From: RGIG7450 sp045648785
GTDB lineage: Bacteria > Bacillota > Clostridia > RUG12999
Length of the DNA stretch: 45,699 nucleotides
Direction: 5' to 3'
NCBI GenBank assembly: GCA_045648785.1
Contig: JAZROP010000014.1
Location: forward strand, 1 to 45,699
The notes under the pieces are model-generated. The model saw only the letters and a list, made by a program, of their open reading frames with translations. It did not search any database and was not told the DNA's origin. This document shows, in pieces, positions 7,589 to 15,778 of this stretch. Within the stretch, counting starts at the first letter, position 1, and every line of letters starts with the position of its first letter. Position numbers and translations under genes: made by a program.

Positions 7589-8797
7589 ATGAAAGTTTTA
7601 GTTATAAACGCAGGTAGCTCTTCTCTTAAATATCAGCTTATTGATATGGCTACAACAGATGTTATTGCAAAAGGTAACTGCGAAAGAATCGGTATTGACG
7701 GTTCCTTCATCAAACATAAACCCGCTGGTAAAGATGCTTTCGAACTTGAAACAGCAATGCCTTCACATCAGGAAGCTATAAAGCTCGTTCTTGACGCTCT
7801 TCTTGATAAAGACCACGGCGTAATTTCTTCTCTTTCTGAAATTTCAGCAGTTGGTCACCGCGTGGTTCACGGCGGAGAATACTTCAAAGGCTCCGTTGTC
7901 ATTGACGGCGATGTAAAAGCAAAAATTAAAGAATGTGCAGCACTTGCTCCTCTTCACAACCCTGCAAACCTTATTGGTATTGAAGCTTGTGAAAAAGCAA
8001 TGCCCGGTGTTCCTATGGTAGCAGTTTTTGATACAGCTTTCCACCAGACAATGCCTGATTATTCTTATATGTACGCTCTTCCGTACGAATATTATGAAAA
8101 ATACAAAATCCGTCGTTACGGTTTCCACGGTACATCTCATAAATATGTAACTGCCCGTGCAGCCGCAATGCTTGGTAAAAAAGCAGAAGACATCAATATT
8201 GTAACATGTCACCTTGGTAATGGTTCTTCCATCACAGCAGTTAAAGGAGGCAAATGCTTCGACACAACAATGGGACTTACTCCTCTTGAAGGTCTTATGA
8301 TGGGTACAAGAAGTGGTAACCTTGACCCTGCTATAATTCCTTTCCTTATGGAAAAAGAAGGTCTTACAGCTAAAGAAGTTGACACAATGCTTAACAAAAA
8401 ATCCGGTATCCTTGGTGTTACACAGACAACAAGTGACAACCGTGACATTGAGCAGGGTGCGAAAGAAGGCAATAAGAGATATCAGCTTGTTGAAAGCATG
8501 CTTGTTCACCAGATTACAAAGTTCATCGGCGGTTATGCTGCTGCTATGGGTGGTATTGATGCAGTTGTATTCACAGGTGGCATCGGTGAAAATAACCCTC
8601 AGTACAGAACAAGAGTTGGTGCAAACCTTAAATTTATGGGCGTTGAAGTTGATGAAACAACAAACGCAAAAGCATTCAGAACTTCTGATGAATATGATAT
8701 TTCAACAGATGCTGCAAAAGTAAGACTTCTTGTAATTCCTACAAATGAAGAACTTATGATTGCTATGGACACAAAAGCACTCGTTGAAGGAAAATAA
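7589..8797 (+). CDS. ackA: acetate kinase
   Basis: AckA transfers the phosphate of acetyl-phosphate to ADP, making acetate and ATP. The 402-aa sequence has both ASKHA phosphate motifs: VLVINAGSSSLKYQL at the N-terminus and VFTGGIGENNP near residue 330. The signature RYGFHGTSHKYV and the catalytic-region HLGNGSSITA and MGLTPLEGLMMGTRSG are intact. The ATG has an AGGAGG site 7 nt upstream. A strong hairpin terminator follows directly, closing the pta-ackA operon. Codon use in both genes is regular, as in highly expressed genes. Confidence 0.98.
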   Translation: MKVLVINAGSSSLKYQLIDMATTDVIAKGNCERIGIDGSFIKHKPAGKDAFELETAMPSHQEAIKLVLDALLDKDHGVISSLSEISAVGHRVVHGGEYFKGSVVIDGDVKAKIKECAALAPLHNPANLIGIEACEKAMPGVPMVAVFDTAFHQTMPDYSYMYALPYEYYEKYKIRRYGFHGTSHKYVTARAAAMLGKKAEDINIVTCHLGNGSSITAVKGGKCFDTTMGLTPLEGLMMGTRSGNLDPAIIPFLMEKEGLTAKEVDTMLNKKSGILGVTQTTSDNRDIEQGAKEGNKRYQLVESMLVHQITKFIGGYAAAMGGIDAVVFTGGIGENNPQYRTRVGANLKFMGVEVDETTNAKAFRTSDEYDISTDAAKVRLLVIPTNEELMIAMDTKALVEGK

Positions 8798-8810
8798 TTA
8801 TTGAAACATA

Positions 8811-8842
8811 AAACCTCCTGCCGACAGGCAGGAGGTTTTTTA
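8811..8842. terminator. rho-independent terminator after ackA, possibly bidirectional
   Basis: A 12-bp stem (8811..8822 with 8827..8838), 4-nt loop GACA and T-rich tract. The opposite strand also ends in T's after the stem, so the convergent lipoprotein gene can use it. Confidence 0.85.
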
Positions 8843-9763
8843 TTATTCAATTTCAAAGTATGCGTAAAAAATCTTTTTGTCAAAATCACCTGACTCGCGA
8901 AAATCCATAATCTCTTTTGCTATGCGGTAATTACCTTTCGGAAGTTTGCCGTAGAGCCATTCCCAGTTAATTTTTGTTTCATATTCACCGTCCTTGGGGA
9001 TGAGATAGGCAATAGCATTCCAGGCGTAGTTATCGATAACTGTTTTAACAGGCATCCAGCCGCCTTCAAGCCTTTCTATTTCATACCAGCTGCCCGTCTG
9101 CAGTTGACCGGACGGGTAGCCGCCCATTTGGGAAATTTCAAGGTCAAGACCGGTAGGGGTTATGTCATCTGCTTCAAGATGTATGCCCCAGCTTAAATTT
9201 TCTTCGTCAGGTGAAATTATATATACATCAATACGACCATCCATACCGGAACTGAGCATTGATTTTGTTACCTTGCCAAAATCAAGCTCTTTGTCATTTG
9301 TAAGGACAATCATTTCGGTCTCTGAAACGGCATTTGGCATAGTACCTTTTAAATACATGCAGTATTTATATTTGTTTTCGTTAAATTCCGGGTCAGTGAT
9401 TTTGCGAAAAATTTTCCAACCGCCGCTGATGGGAACTTCCACACAGTATTCGTTGTGACCTGTCTGATACCCGAAATAGGTGGTATGTGTAGGTCCGAAA
9501 TTTGAGCCGTTGTCTTTTTTTGGAATTTCAAACTCTTCCGCCACATTTAACAGGCTTCCGTCAAGAGTGCCGCAACGGGGAGTGTTATCGCAGAAGGTTT
9601 CCGTATCATAATAAAGTTCGCCGTTAATCCTAACCATCTGGACGGATTTTTTCTCGCCTGTAGTTTCAACATCTGGGTTTCCACCAAAACCACCGTTTGT
9701 AGGCGTACCTGCACAACCTGTTAAAAGCAGGCATAAAAGCAAAATACTGATTATCTTTTTCAT
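8843..9763 (-). CDS. secreted lipoprotein with C-terminal Ig-like domain
   Basis: A 306-aa protein starting MKKIISILLLCLLLTGCAG, a clear lipoprotein signal peptide with lipobox LTGC and predicted lipidated Cys17. The middle region (about residues 40-190) has no motif I recognise. The last 100 or so residues (PTGLDLEISQ..., GSWYEIERLEGGWMPV, INWEWLYGKLPKGNYRI) resemble a bacterial Ig-like domain that recurs in Firmicutes lipoproteins; I know the pattern from memory and assign it with moderate confidence. Its ATG directly follows the serpin stop codon, so the two are coupled and both are surface proteins. The function is unknown. Confidence 0.75.
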   Translation of the reverse strand: MKKIISILLLCLLLTGCAGTPTNGGFGGNPDVETTGEKKSVQMVRINGELYYDTETFCDNTPRCGTLDGSLLNVAEEFEIPKKDNGSNFGPTHTTYFGYQTGHNEYCVEVPISGGWKIFRKITDPEFNENKYKYCMYLKGTMPNAVSETEMIVLTNDKELDFGKVTKSMLSSGMDGRIDVYIISPDEENLSWGIHLEADDITPTGLDLEISQMGGYPSGQLQTGSWYEIERLEGGWMPVKTVIDNYAWNAIAYLIPKDGEYETKINWEWLYGKLPKGNYRIAKEIMDFRESGDFDKKIFYAYFEIE

Positions 9764-11515
9764 TTAACTTTCCTCCGCAAAAGCATATTCGCCAAGGAAA
9801 AGGATTTCGCCACTGTCATTATCACGGATAACAAAAGTGAATGGTGTGTTGAATTTTACCTCAACCGGCTTAGGGGGCAGAGCACTGCCTGCCATCATAA
9901 TTGCAGTAACGGCAGCAGCCTCGGTGCCTTTTTCGTCAACGGCTATGTATGTTTTATGAAGGGCATCTGTTATAAACATACTGCCACTGTCAAACATATT
10001 TGTAAAATCAGCTTTTTCGGCATCGAATGAATAATCTATACCAAGAGTTTTCATCATTTCATTAAGCGATGTAGAATACTCAAACTTAAATTTTGGCATT
10101 GAAAGTGAAATGTAAGTGTTTTTTGCATTTTGTACAAAGCTATTTAAAGTGTTTTCTTCAAAATTGCCTTTTACAAGATACATTGCAACATCAAGGCCAT
10201 AGAATATATTGTCGCCCTTTTCCTCGTCAAAATATCCGTTTTTGTAAGGCAGACAGATAATCTCATTTTCGCCATCGTTTAAATAACGGTAGTATCCCGT
10301 ACGATTCATAAAGCTTATGTTTTTTTCTACGCCATTTCGGTCGGTAAAAATATCCGGTTTAGTGGCGTTTTCGGAAAATTCGTTCTGCCACGCCCCTTTA
10401 AAATATACAGCGTTTATAAGTGTTGCCCAGAAATCATCACTGTTTGCAATGGTAGGAATTTTGCCGTTTGTCTTATCGTTAACCCAACCGTTAATATCGC
10501 CAACGATGGTCTTACCATCTCGGACAAATGCTTCTGCCTTATAAAATTCGACAAGTTTTTTGGTAAATGCTTCAGAAAAACGCTGTGAGGTTCTTGAACT
10601 GTTTATCCAGATTGAATTTGCAACATTAAGCTTTAAAATTTCAGCCTCGCTATACTTTGCAATTAGTTCTTTTGTACTTTGATTAAAAGCATCTAAATCA
10701 GAAATTCCAAGTGCATGTTCAATTTGAGATTTTGTTTCGCCCAAAGCGCCGTTTGCCGCCATGGCAAATGCTGTCTTTATTGACAAGGGAGAGAACATAT
10801 AGTTTCTATCCTCGGGCATCATAGAATTTAAATTTTCGGTAAATGAACCTGAAAGAGCGGCTTTATCGATTGTGAAAAGCACGCCGTAGAAATCCTTTTC
10901 TTCATATTTGCCAGCCTCTATAAGCTTTCTGTATAAAAGCTTACCATCGGCAGATTTTGCCACAAGAGCCGACCAGCAGATGCGTGCGGCGTCCCCGCGC
11001 ATAAGCTCGCGGTCATCGTAAACAACGCTCAAAGTAAAGTTGTTAACGAGAAGGTCATGGTCCAGACCGAGTTGATAAGCGTTTTCTATTGTAATATCTG
11101 TATAGCCTAAAAGCGAAAGTGTCATTTTTGCAAATTCTCTGCCAGATACAGTTCTGTCGGGAGTGAATGTGTTATCGCTTGTTCCTGCAACAAGACCCAA
11201 TTTTTTGGCTACAGTAACCTCTTTGTATGCCCAATGGTCATACATATCATCAAATTCGGGTGATGGCATACCAATTGCGCCGGTGTTTTCGGGATGCAGT
11301 CTCATTAAAAGCACAACGGCTTCAGCTCTGGTAATGCTTCGGTCAAGCTCAAATCCGTTTCCCGTTCCAAGAAGAATTCCAAGCCTGTTTAAACCTGATG
11401 CCTCAGCGCTGTGTTCGGCAAGAATGGGAATTTCAGGTTGCGGAAGTATAGTGGAGGCAGCAACTACAGTTAAGGTCAGAAGTAAAACGAGTATAAAAAT
11501 AAAAGACTTTTTCAT
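9764..11515 (-). CDS. surface serpin with N-terminal S-layer-homology (SLH) repeats
   Basis: A 583-aa secreted protein: signal peptide (residues 1 to about 20), SLH repeats (about 35-190; clear copy FDDMYDHWAYKEVTVAKKLG with DRTVSGREFAKM), then a full serpin domain (about 210-580). Serpin marks include NYMFSPLSIKTAFAMA, LINAVYFKGAWQ, and the hinge of the reactive-centre loop EKGTEAAAVTAIMMAGSA at about 528-545, followed by FNTPFTFVIRDNDSGEILFLG. The small-residue hinge suggests an inhibitory serpin. By alignment of the hinge, P1 would be near Ser544, which would suit elastase- or subtilisin-like targets; this is inference. The SLH repeats should bind it to secondary wall polymer. The RBS is AAAGGAGG. 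The lipoprotein gene follows without a gap. Confidence 0.92.
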   Translation of the reverse strand: MKKSFIFILVLLLTLTVVAASTILPQPEIPILAEHSAEASGLNRLGILLGTGNGFELDRSITRAEAVVLLMRLHPENTGAIGMPSPEFDDMYDHWAYKEVTVAKKLGLVAGTSDNTFTPDRTVSGREFAKMTLSLLGYTDITIENAYQLGLDHDLLVNNFTLSVVYDDRELMRGDAARICWSALVAKSADGKLLYRKLIEAGKYEEKDFYGVLFTIDKAALSGSFTENLNSMMPEDRNYMFSPLSIKTAFAMAANGALGETKSQIEHALGISDLDAFNQSTKELIAKYSEAEILKLNVANSIWINSSRTSQRFSEAFTKKLVEFYKAEAFVRDGKTIVGDINGWVNDKTNGKIPTIANSDDFWATLINAVYFKGAWQNEFSENATKPDIFTDRNGVEKNISFMNRTGYYRYLNDGENEIICLPYKNGYFDEEKGDNIFYGLDVAMYLVKGNFEENTLNSFVQNAKNTYISLSMPKFKFEYSTSLNEMMKTLGIDYSFDAEKADFTNMFDSGSMFITDALHKTYIAVDEKGTEAAAVTAIMMAGSALPPKPVEVKFNTPFTFVIRDNDSGEILFLGEYAFAEES

Positions 11516-11571
11516 TGGTTAACCCTCCTTTGTTTATAATACTTTTTTTAAATATCAAAGGTTGCAAAAAG

Positions 11572-11901
11572 TCATCTTTTTCTTTTTATAATTAGCAGGG
11601 TTGTCAGCATTGATATAAATGAGAAAATAATATATATTGCCGCATATTGCAGAAACAACGGCTCATTTAGTGTAAAAAGTGACCATGCGGTGATGATAAA
11701 TACTATTCCAGTTAAAAAACAGGCATACCATCGTTTTATTATATTAAAGCCTGCGAAAACACCAATAGCCACCGCCACAATGGGATTTACGAGATAGAAA
11801 CTTATTATACATATTGCCATACCTGACTGGGAGGCAAAAAGCACTGCAAGAAGAGGTATGCCAAAGACCAAAGCAATGGTTAGAATGATTGAGATTATCA
11901 T
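11572..11901 (-). CDS. small four-helix membrane protein of unknown function
   Basis: A 109-aa protein, almost entirely hydrophobic, with four likely transmembrane segments (about 2-20, 27-50, 58-77 and 83-103) and a basic end IIKRKR. An AAAGGAG site precedes the ATG by 6 nt. It starts 11 bp after the lplA stop, and the serpin begins 56 bp after it, so it is in the same minus-strand run. I do not recognise a family; nothing in the sequence suggests a specific role. Confidence 0.7.
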   Translation of the reverse strand: MIISIILTIALVFGIPLLAVLFASQSGMAICIISFYLVNPIVAVAIGVFAGFNIIKRWYACFLTGIVFIITAWSLFTLNEPLFLQYAAIYIIFSFISMLTTLLIIKRKR

Positions 11902-11912
11902 AAAATGCTCCT

Positions 11913-12875
11913 TTATGGTTTTATTAAATCGACAACATCTTCTGCACTCATTCCGAAAAAATATTCGTTAATGGGCAAACTGTCAAGAGCAACAATTATA
12001 TCCTCACGGGTGTGACGAACACCCGATAAATGCTTTTCAAGCTCTGAAATATCGCGTTTTCCGAAAAAGTCACCGGAGAATTTAATGCCCAATATTTTTC
12101 CGTCCTTTGCATCGAGCGAAACAGATATTATTCCGCAGGGGAAAATCTGCTCGTTCTTAAAACTGTGCTTGGGTGAATATCCATAGTTCCATTCCCAGGT
12201 ATCATATTTTTCTTTTTTGAGTTTTTCAATTTCCAAAATATCCAACGATGAGAGTTCGTAACGGGTCCCCTCTGCAGATTTGAAGAGCAACTCACAAAAC
12301 TCGTCAATCGTGATATCGCTATGCTCGCCGATGTTGGTTACACGGCTTTTAACAGAGGCTATACCTTTGGATTTTATTTTAAGCTCATTCACATTTAAGA
12401 CCTCTGACAGAATATCCACACTTGTGCTGAACATAAGTGTTCCGTGATGAAGAAGCATGTCCTTATGAACATACTGCGCGTTGCCGGAAAACTTTCTGCC
12501 GTCTATGAGCATGTCATTTCTGCCCGATAGTGTTGCCTCTACACCAAGTCTTTTTAACACATTAATAACAGGTTTGGTAAATTTTTCAAAATTTAGAAAA
12601 TCGTCACCTGAATTTTGTGTAATGTATGTGTAGTTTAGGTTACCCAGGTCGTGATAAACGGCTCCACCGCCAGACATTCTGCGGATAATGTTCACCTTAA
12701 GCTTTTCTGCCATGGATATGTTAAGCTCGGTGAATGTGCTCTGATTTCTGCCAATGACAACCGTATTGTCATTCTGCCATAAAATCAACTTGTCTTCACT
12801 GTCTTTTTTAAGAAAATATTCCTCAGCGGCAAGATTAAAGTATGGATTTATTGTGTTAAGTTTTATAAGCTTCAT
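11913..12875 (-). CDS. lplA: lipoate--protein ligase
   Basis: A 320-aa LplA-family protein that attaches lipoate, by way of lipoyl-AMP, to carrier proteins such as GcvH or E2 subunits. The catalytic domain shows VVIGRNQSTFTELN, RRMSGGGAVYHDLGNLNYTYI (the lipoate-binding RRxSGGGxVxHD motif) and GRKFSGNAQ, with the accessory domain after about residue 245, so the ligase is of the complete two-domain kind that does not need a separate LplB. The ATG has GAGGT upstream. No lipoate carrier is encoded in the window. The gene is divergent from yfbR and has a plausible promoter. Confidence 0.92.
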   Translation of the reverse strand: MKLIKLNTINPYFNLAAEEYFLKKDSEDKLILWQNDNTVVIGRNQSTFTELNISMAEKLKVNIIRRMSGGGAVYHDLGNLNYTYITQNSGDDFLNFEKFTKPVINVLKRLGVEATLSGRNDMLIDGRKFSGNAQYVHKDMLLHHGTLMFSTSVDILSEVLNVNELKIKSKGIASVKSRVTNIGEHSDITIDEFCELLFKSAEGTRYELSSLDILEIEKLKKEKYDTWEWNYGYSPKHSFKNEQIFPCGIISVSLDAKDGKILGIKFSGDFFGKRDISELEKHLSGVRHTREDIIVALDSLPINEYFFGMSAEDVVDLIKP

Positions 12876-12893
12876 AATAATTACCTCATTTTT

Positions 12894-12922
12894 AGTTTAT
12901 CATATTGTGGCAAGTTTGTCTA
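12894..12922 (-). promoter_or_regulatory. possible promoter of the lplA-serpin-lipoprotein run
   Basis: On the minus strand, -35 TAGACA (12922..12917), 17-nt spacer, -10 TAAACT (12899..12894). The spacing is good but both boxes are imperfect. Confidence 0.4.
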
Positions 12923-12930
12923 TAATTTTA

Positions 12931-12959
12931 TTGACTTTCTGTCGGTAAATTGATAAGAT
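12931..12959 (+). promoter_or_regulatory. promoter of yfbR-tadA-radical SAM operon
   Basis: -35 TTGACT (12931..12936), 17-nt spacer, -10 TAAGAT (12954..12959), with the AGGTG ribosome binding site and ATG about 19 nt beyond. Confidence 0.6.
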
Positions 12960-12977
12960 AGTATAGAGGTGTAAAAA

Positions 12978-13553
12978 ATGAACGACAAAAGCTTTTTTGC
13001 AATGGCATCAAGAATGAAATATATAAACCGATGGGGACTTATGCGCAACACAAGTCAGGAAAACATAAGCCAACACAGTCTTGAGGTAAGCATGATTGCT
13101 CACGCCCTTGCGGTTATAAATAACGAAATTTTTGGGGGTGATGTTTCTCCTGAAAAGACTGCTGTTGTGGCGATGTATCATGATATGAGCGAGATTATAA
13201 CGGGAGATATGCCAACACCGGTAAAATATAAAAACACTCAGATAATTTCTGCTTATAAGGAAATAGAAACAGCTGCAAATAATAAGTTGCTTGAAAAACT
13301 GCCTGATGATATGAGAGGGGTTTATGAAAAGATTCTTTTCAGCGAGGACGAAAATATAAACAAGCTTGTTAAAGCAGCAGACAAGCTGTCTGCATATATA
13401 AAATGCATAGAGGAAGAAAATGCTGGCAATCGTGAGTTTGCGAAAGCACTTGTTGCAACAGAAAAAGCACTCCGAAAAATGGAATGCCCGGAAGCAGATT
13501 ATTTTATTGAACATTTTATTCCTGCATACAAACTTACATTGGATGAGATATGA
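12978..13553 (+). CDS. yfbR: YfbR-family HD-domain 5'-deoxynucleotidase
   Basis: This 191-aa protein matches E. coli YfbR along its length (SRMKYINRWGLMRNT, ENISQHSLEV, MYHDMSEIITGDMPTPVKY, IKCIEEENAGN). The metal ligands fall at His33, His68 and Asp69, the same positions as in the E. coli enzyme. YfbR removes the 5'-phosphate from deoxynucleoside monophosphates, acting in nucleotide salvage or pool cleaning. It overlaps tadA by 4 bp (ATGA), which couples their translation. Strong match; substrate is transferred from the E. coli enzyme. Confidence 0.93.
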   Translation: MNDKSFFAMASRMKYINRWGLMRNTSQENISQHSLEVSMIAHALAVINNEIFGGDVSPEKTAVVAMYHDMSEIITGDMPTPVKYKNTQIISAYKEIETAANNKLLEKLPDDMRGVYEKILFSEDENINKLVKAADKLSAYIKCIEEENAGNREFAKALVATEKALRKMECPEADYFIEHFIPAYKLTLDEI

Positions 13554-13996
13554 TGAAAAATGAATTTATGAAGCTCGCAATTTTACAGGCTGAAATAGCG
13601 GCGACGGAGGGGGAAGTTCCTGTCGGAGCGGTTATTGTAAAAGATGGTAAGGTTATTGCAACAGGCAGGAACAACCGCGAAAAAACTCTTCAGGCGGATG
13701 GTCATGCTGAGATGGTGGCGATAAAAGAGGCGTGCAGGTTTTTAAACTCACCGTTTTTAAATGATTGCGATATTTATGTTACATTAGAACCATGCCCAAT
13801 GTGTGCCGGGGCAATTTTTCAGGCGCGGATGCGTAAGGTAATTTTTGGCGCATATGAGGAAAAAAGCGGGGCTGTCGGCTCGGTTTTTAATCTGTTTTAC
13901 GATTTTGTATTGACACATAAGGTGCTTTTTGAGGGCGGAGTTATGGAAAAAGAATGTCAAAGACTTTTGACGGATTTTTTCAAGGAGAAAAGATAA
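13550..13996 (+). CDS. tadA: tRNA-specific adenosine deaminase
   Basis: TadA converts the wobble adenosine (A34) of tRNA-Arg(ACG) to inosine. The zinc site is complete: His52 and the proton-shuttling Glu54 in GHAEM, and Cys82 and Cys85 in PCPMC. VPVGAVIVKDG and the 148-aa length are typical. Two ATGs lie in tandem (13550 and 13553); the first overlaps the yfbR stop. The downstream radical SAM gene starts on its stop codon (TAATG), so all three genes form one translationally coupled operon. The usual neighbours ffs and dnaX are absent here. Confidence 0.96.
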   Translation: MMKNEFMKLAILQAEIAATEGEVPVGAVIVKDGKVIATGRNNREKTLQADGHAEMVAIKEACRFLNSPFLNDCDIYVTLEPCPMCAGAIFQARMRKVIFGAYEEKSGAVGSVFNLFYDFVLTHKVLFEGGVMEKECQRLLTDFFKEKR

Positions 13997-15579
13997 TGAA
14001 TATAATTCTTGTAGCGGTAAACTCAAAATATATTCACTTAAACCCTGCGGTGAGAAGTATAAAATACTATCTTGCCGAAAGGGGGTTTTCTGCTGAAGTA
14101 AAAGAATTTTCGGGAAAAGAGGAAATACACCGTGCAGCGGCAAAGATAATTGAAACGGACGGAGAAATTATATCCTTTTCATGCTACATATGGAACATTG
14201 AATATATTTTAAAACTTGCGCAGACTGTGAAGAAAAGTTCCCCGAACAGAAAAATTGTTTTTGGTGGACCAGAGGCATATTGCAATGCTGAAAAGTTGTT
14301 GGAGTCATACCCGTTCATTGATGCAATAATTGTGGGCGAAGGTGAAAAAGCAACTGCAGATTTGATGAAATTTGGTATAAAAAGCAAAATAATTCAGGGA
14401 CAGCAGACAGACCTTTCGGAAATAGGCTTTGTATACTCAGACAAGGATTTGCAGGATAAAAACCGTATTTTTTACTATGAAAGCTCGCGCGGGTGCCCCT
14501 TTAACTGTGCTTACTGTCTTTCGTGTATTGACAGGGGTGTAAGGTATAAGCCGACTGAACAGGTGGAGGAAGAACTTAAAAAATTTGTGGATGCGGAGGT
14601 AAGACTGGTTAAATTTGTTGACAGAACATTCAACGCAGATATGCTCCGTGCAAAAAAAATACTTGAAATCATAAAAAAACTCGGGGGCAAAACGGAATTT
14701 CATATTGAGGTCAATCCGGACAGCATAGATGATGAGTTTGTGTATATGCTTGGTGAAATAAAAAACAATATCCGTGTGGAAGCGGGACTTCAGAGTATCA
14801 ATCCGGAAGCTCTTAAGACAGTTCACAGACCATGCAATCTTGAAAGAATAAAGCGGAATATGCGTGCTCTTGATATAGCTGGGGTAACGGTGCATCTTGA
14901 CCTCATTGCCGGACTTCCGTATGAGGATTTAATAAGTTTTAAACAAAGCTTTAATTTTGCTTTTGACCTAGCTCCGGATGAATTGCAGTTGGGATTTTTA
15001 AAACTTTTGCCCGGGACGGAGCTGCATTTAAAGGCGCAAGATTACGGTATGGTATGCGACGAGTTTCCGCCCTATGAGATAATTTCAAACAAATGGCTTT
15101 CGGCTGAAGATATTATAAAACTTAAAAATATTGAAGCGGTGCTTGATATTTATCATAATTCGGGAATGCTTAAATATACAGAAGCAAAGCTGCTTTTGCA
15201 TTTTGATTCGCCCTTTGAAATGTTTGAAAAACTTGCAGAGTATTTCTCGAAGAATGGTTATTTTGATTTTCCACATCATAAGACGGATTATTTAAGCTTT
15301 TTAAAAGATTTTGCAATGCAATATAATATGGAAGAGGAAATCACCAAAGATTTCTTTCTGACCTGCCGCAAAAATCCGGACTGGCTGACGGAGCAACAGC
15401 TCAGCAAAGAAAGAATAAATGAGATTCTGGCAAACGGAGAATTTAATAATTTGCCTGGACTAAAAAATGTCAAAGCGACAGAAAGGCATAAACAGGCTAA
15501 ATTTTACAGGTATGGCGAAAGAGTATATATGATTTCCTATAAGGATATGAAAATAGTCGACATAACGGAAAAATATTGA
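13996..15579 (+). CDS. B12-binding-domain radical SAM protein of unknown function
   Basis: A 527-aa protein. Residues 1 to about 130 look like a B12-binding Rossmann fold (IILVAVNSKYIHLNPAVRSI, FGGPEA, IIVGEGE), but the DxHxxG cobalt-ligand motif is not visible, so cobalamin may be bound base-off or not at all. Residues about 160-370 are a radical SAM barrel with the 4Fe-4S motif GCPFNCAYC. The C-terminal part (about 370-527) resembles the domain usually called DUF4080. The ATG at 13996, with an AAGGAGA site, is chosen over a longer frame at 13954 that lies within tadA. Substrate unknown; coupling to tadA could hint at RNA modification, but that is a guess. Confidence 0.85.
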   Translation: MNIILVAVNSKYIHLNPAVRSIKYYLAERGFSAEVKEFSGKEEIHRAAAKIIETDGEIISFSCYIWNIEYILKLAQTVKKSSPNRKIVFGGPEAYCNAEKLLESYPFIDAIIVGEGEKATADLMKFGIKSKIIQGQQTDLSEIGFVYSDKDLQDKNRIFYYESSRGCPFNCAYCLSCIDRGVRYKPTEQVEEELKKFVDAEVRLVKFVDRTFNADMLRAKKILEIIKKLGGKTEFHIEVNPDSIDDEFVYMLGEIKNNIRVEAGLQSINPEALKTVHRPCNLERIKRNMRALDIAGVTVHLDLIAGLPYEDLISFKQSFNFAFDLAPDELQLGFLKLLPGTELHLKAQDYGMVCDEFPPYEIISNKWLSAEDIIKLKNIEAVLDIYHNSGMLKYTEAKLLLHFDSPFEMFEKLAEYFSKNGYFDFPHHKTDYLSFLKDFAMQYNMEEEITKDFFLTCRKNPDWLTEQQLSKERINEILANGEFNNLPGLKNVKATERHKQAKFYRYGERVYMISYKDMKIVDITEKY

Positions 15580-15597
15580 AAAAATATAAAAAAACAC

Positions 15598-15626
15598 TTG
15601 ACAAAGGTGACAAGGTGTGGTAAACT
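15598..15626 (+). promoter_or_regulatory. promoter of infC-rpmI-rplT
   Basis: -35 TTGACA (consensus, 15598..15603), 17-nt spacer, -10 TAAACT (15621..15626); start expected near 15633. It is one of the strongest promoters in the window, as expected for ribosomal genes. Confidence 0.75.
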
Positions 15627-15632
15627 TGTTAA

Positions 15633-15778
15633 GTAAACAAGCAGAAGACATCTTCTCGCCTTATGTCTTTAGACACATAAGGCAAATATCTACCGGTTTA
15701 ATTTATAGGTCGGTTTATGTTTGAAGGCTGTTCTTTTGCGGACGGCTTTTTTTAATTCTATTTTGGAGGTGCTTACTT
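15633..15778 (+). promoter_or_regulatory. infC leader (L20-type autoregulatory attenuator)
   Basis: About 146 nt of structured leader. It holds a perfect 9-bp hairpin (15658..15666 with 15675..15683), a weaker one around 15693..15715, and an intrinsic terminator before the infC ribosome binding site. In Firmicutes the infC-rpmI-rplT leader is bound by L20 protein, which stabilises termination. Position, operon and terminator all agree with that class; I did not match the L20-binding fold base by base. Confidence 0.7.
15723..15753 (+). terminator. attenuator terminator in the infC leader
   Basis: Stem 15727..15733 with 15740..15746 (GCTGTTC/GGACGGC, including U-G pairs), extendable by G-U and A-U pairs, 6-nt loop and seven T's. 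It ends about 10 nt before the GGAGGT site of infC, so its formation blocks the operon. Confidence 0.75.

Noticed and set aside
7844..8509. Long minus-strand frame inside ackA
   Set aside because: It is antisense to a strongly conserved kinase, has Cys- and Phe-rich composition typical of a shadow frame, and lacks a ribosome binding site.
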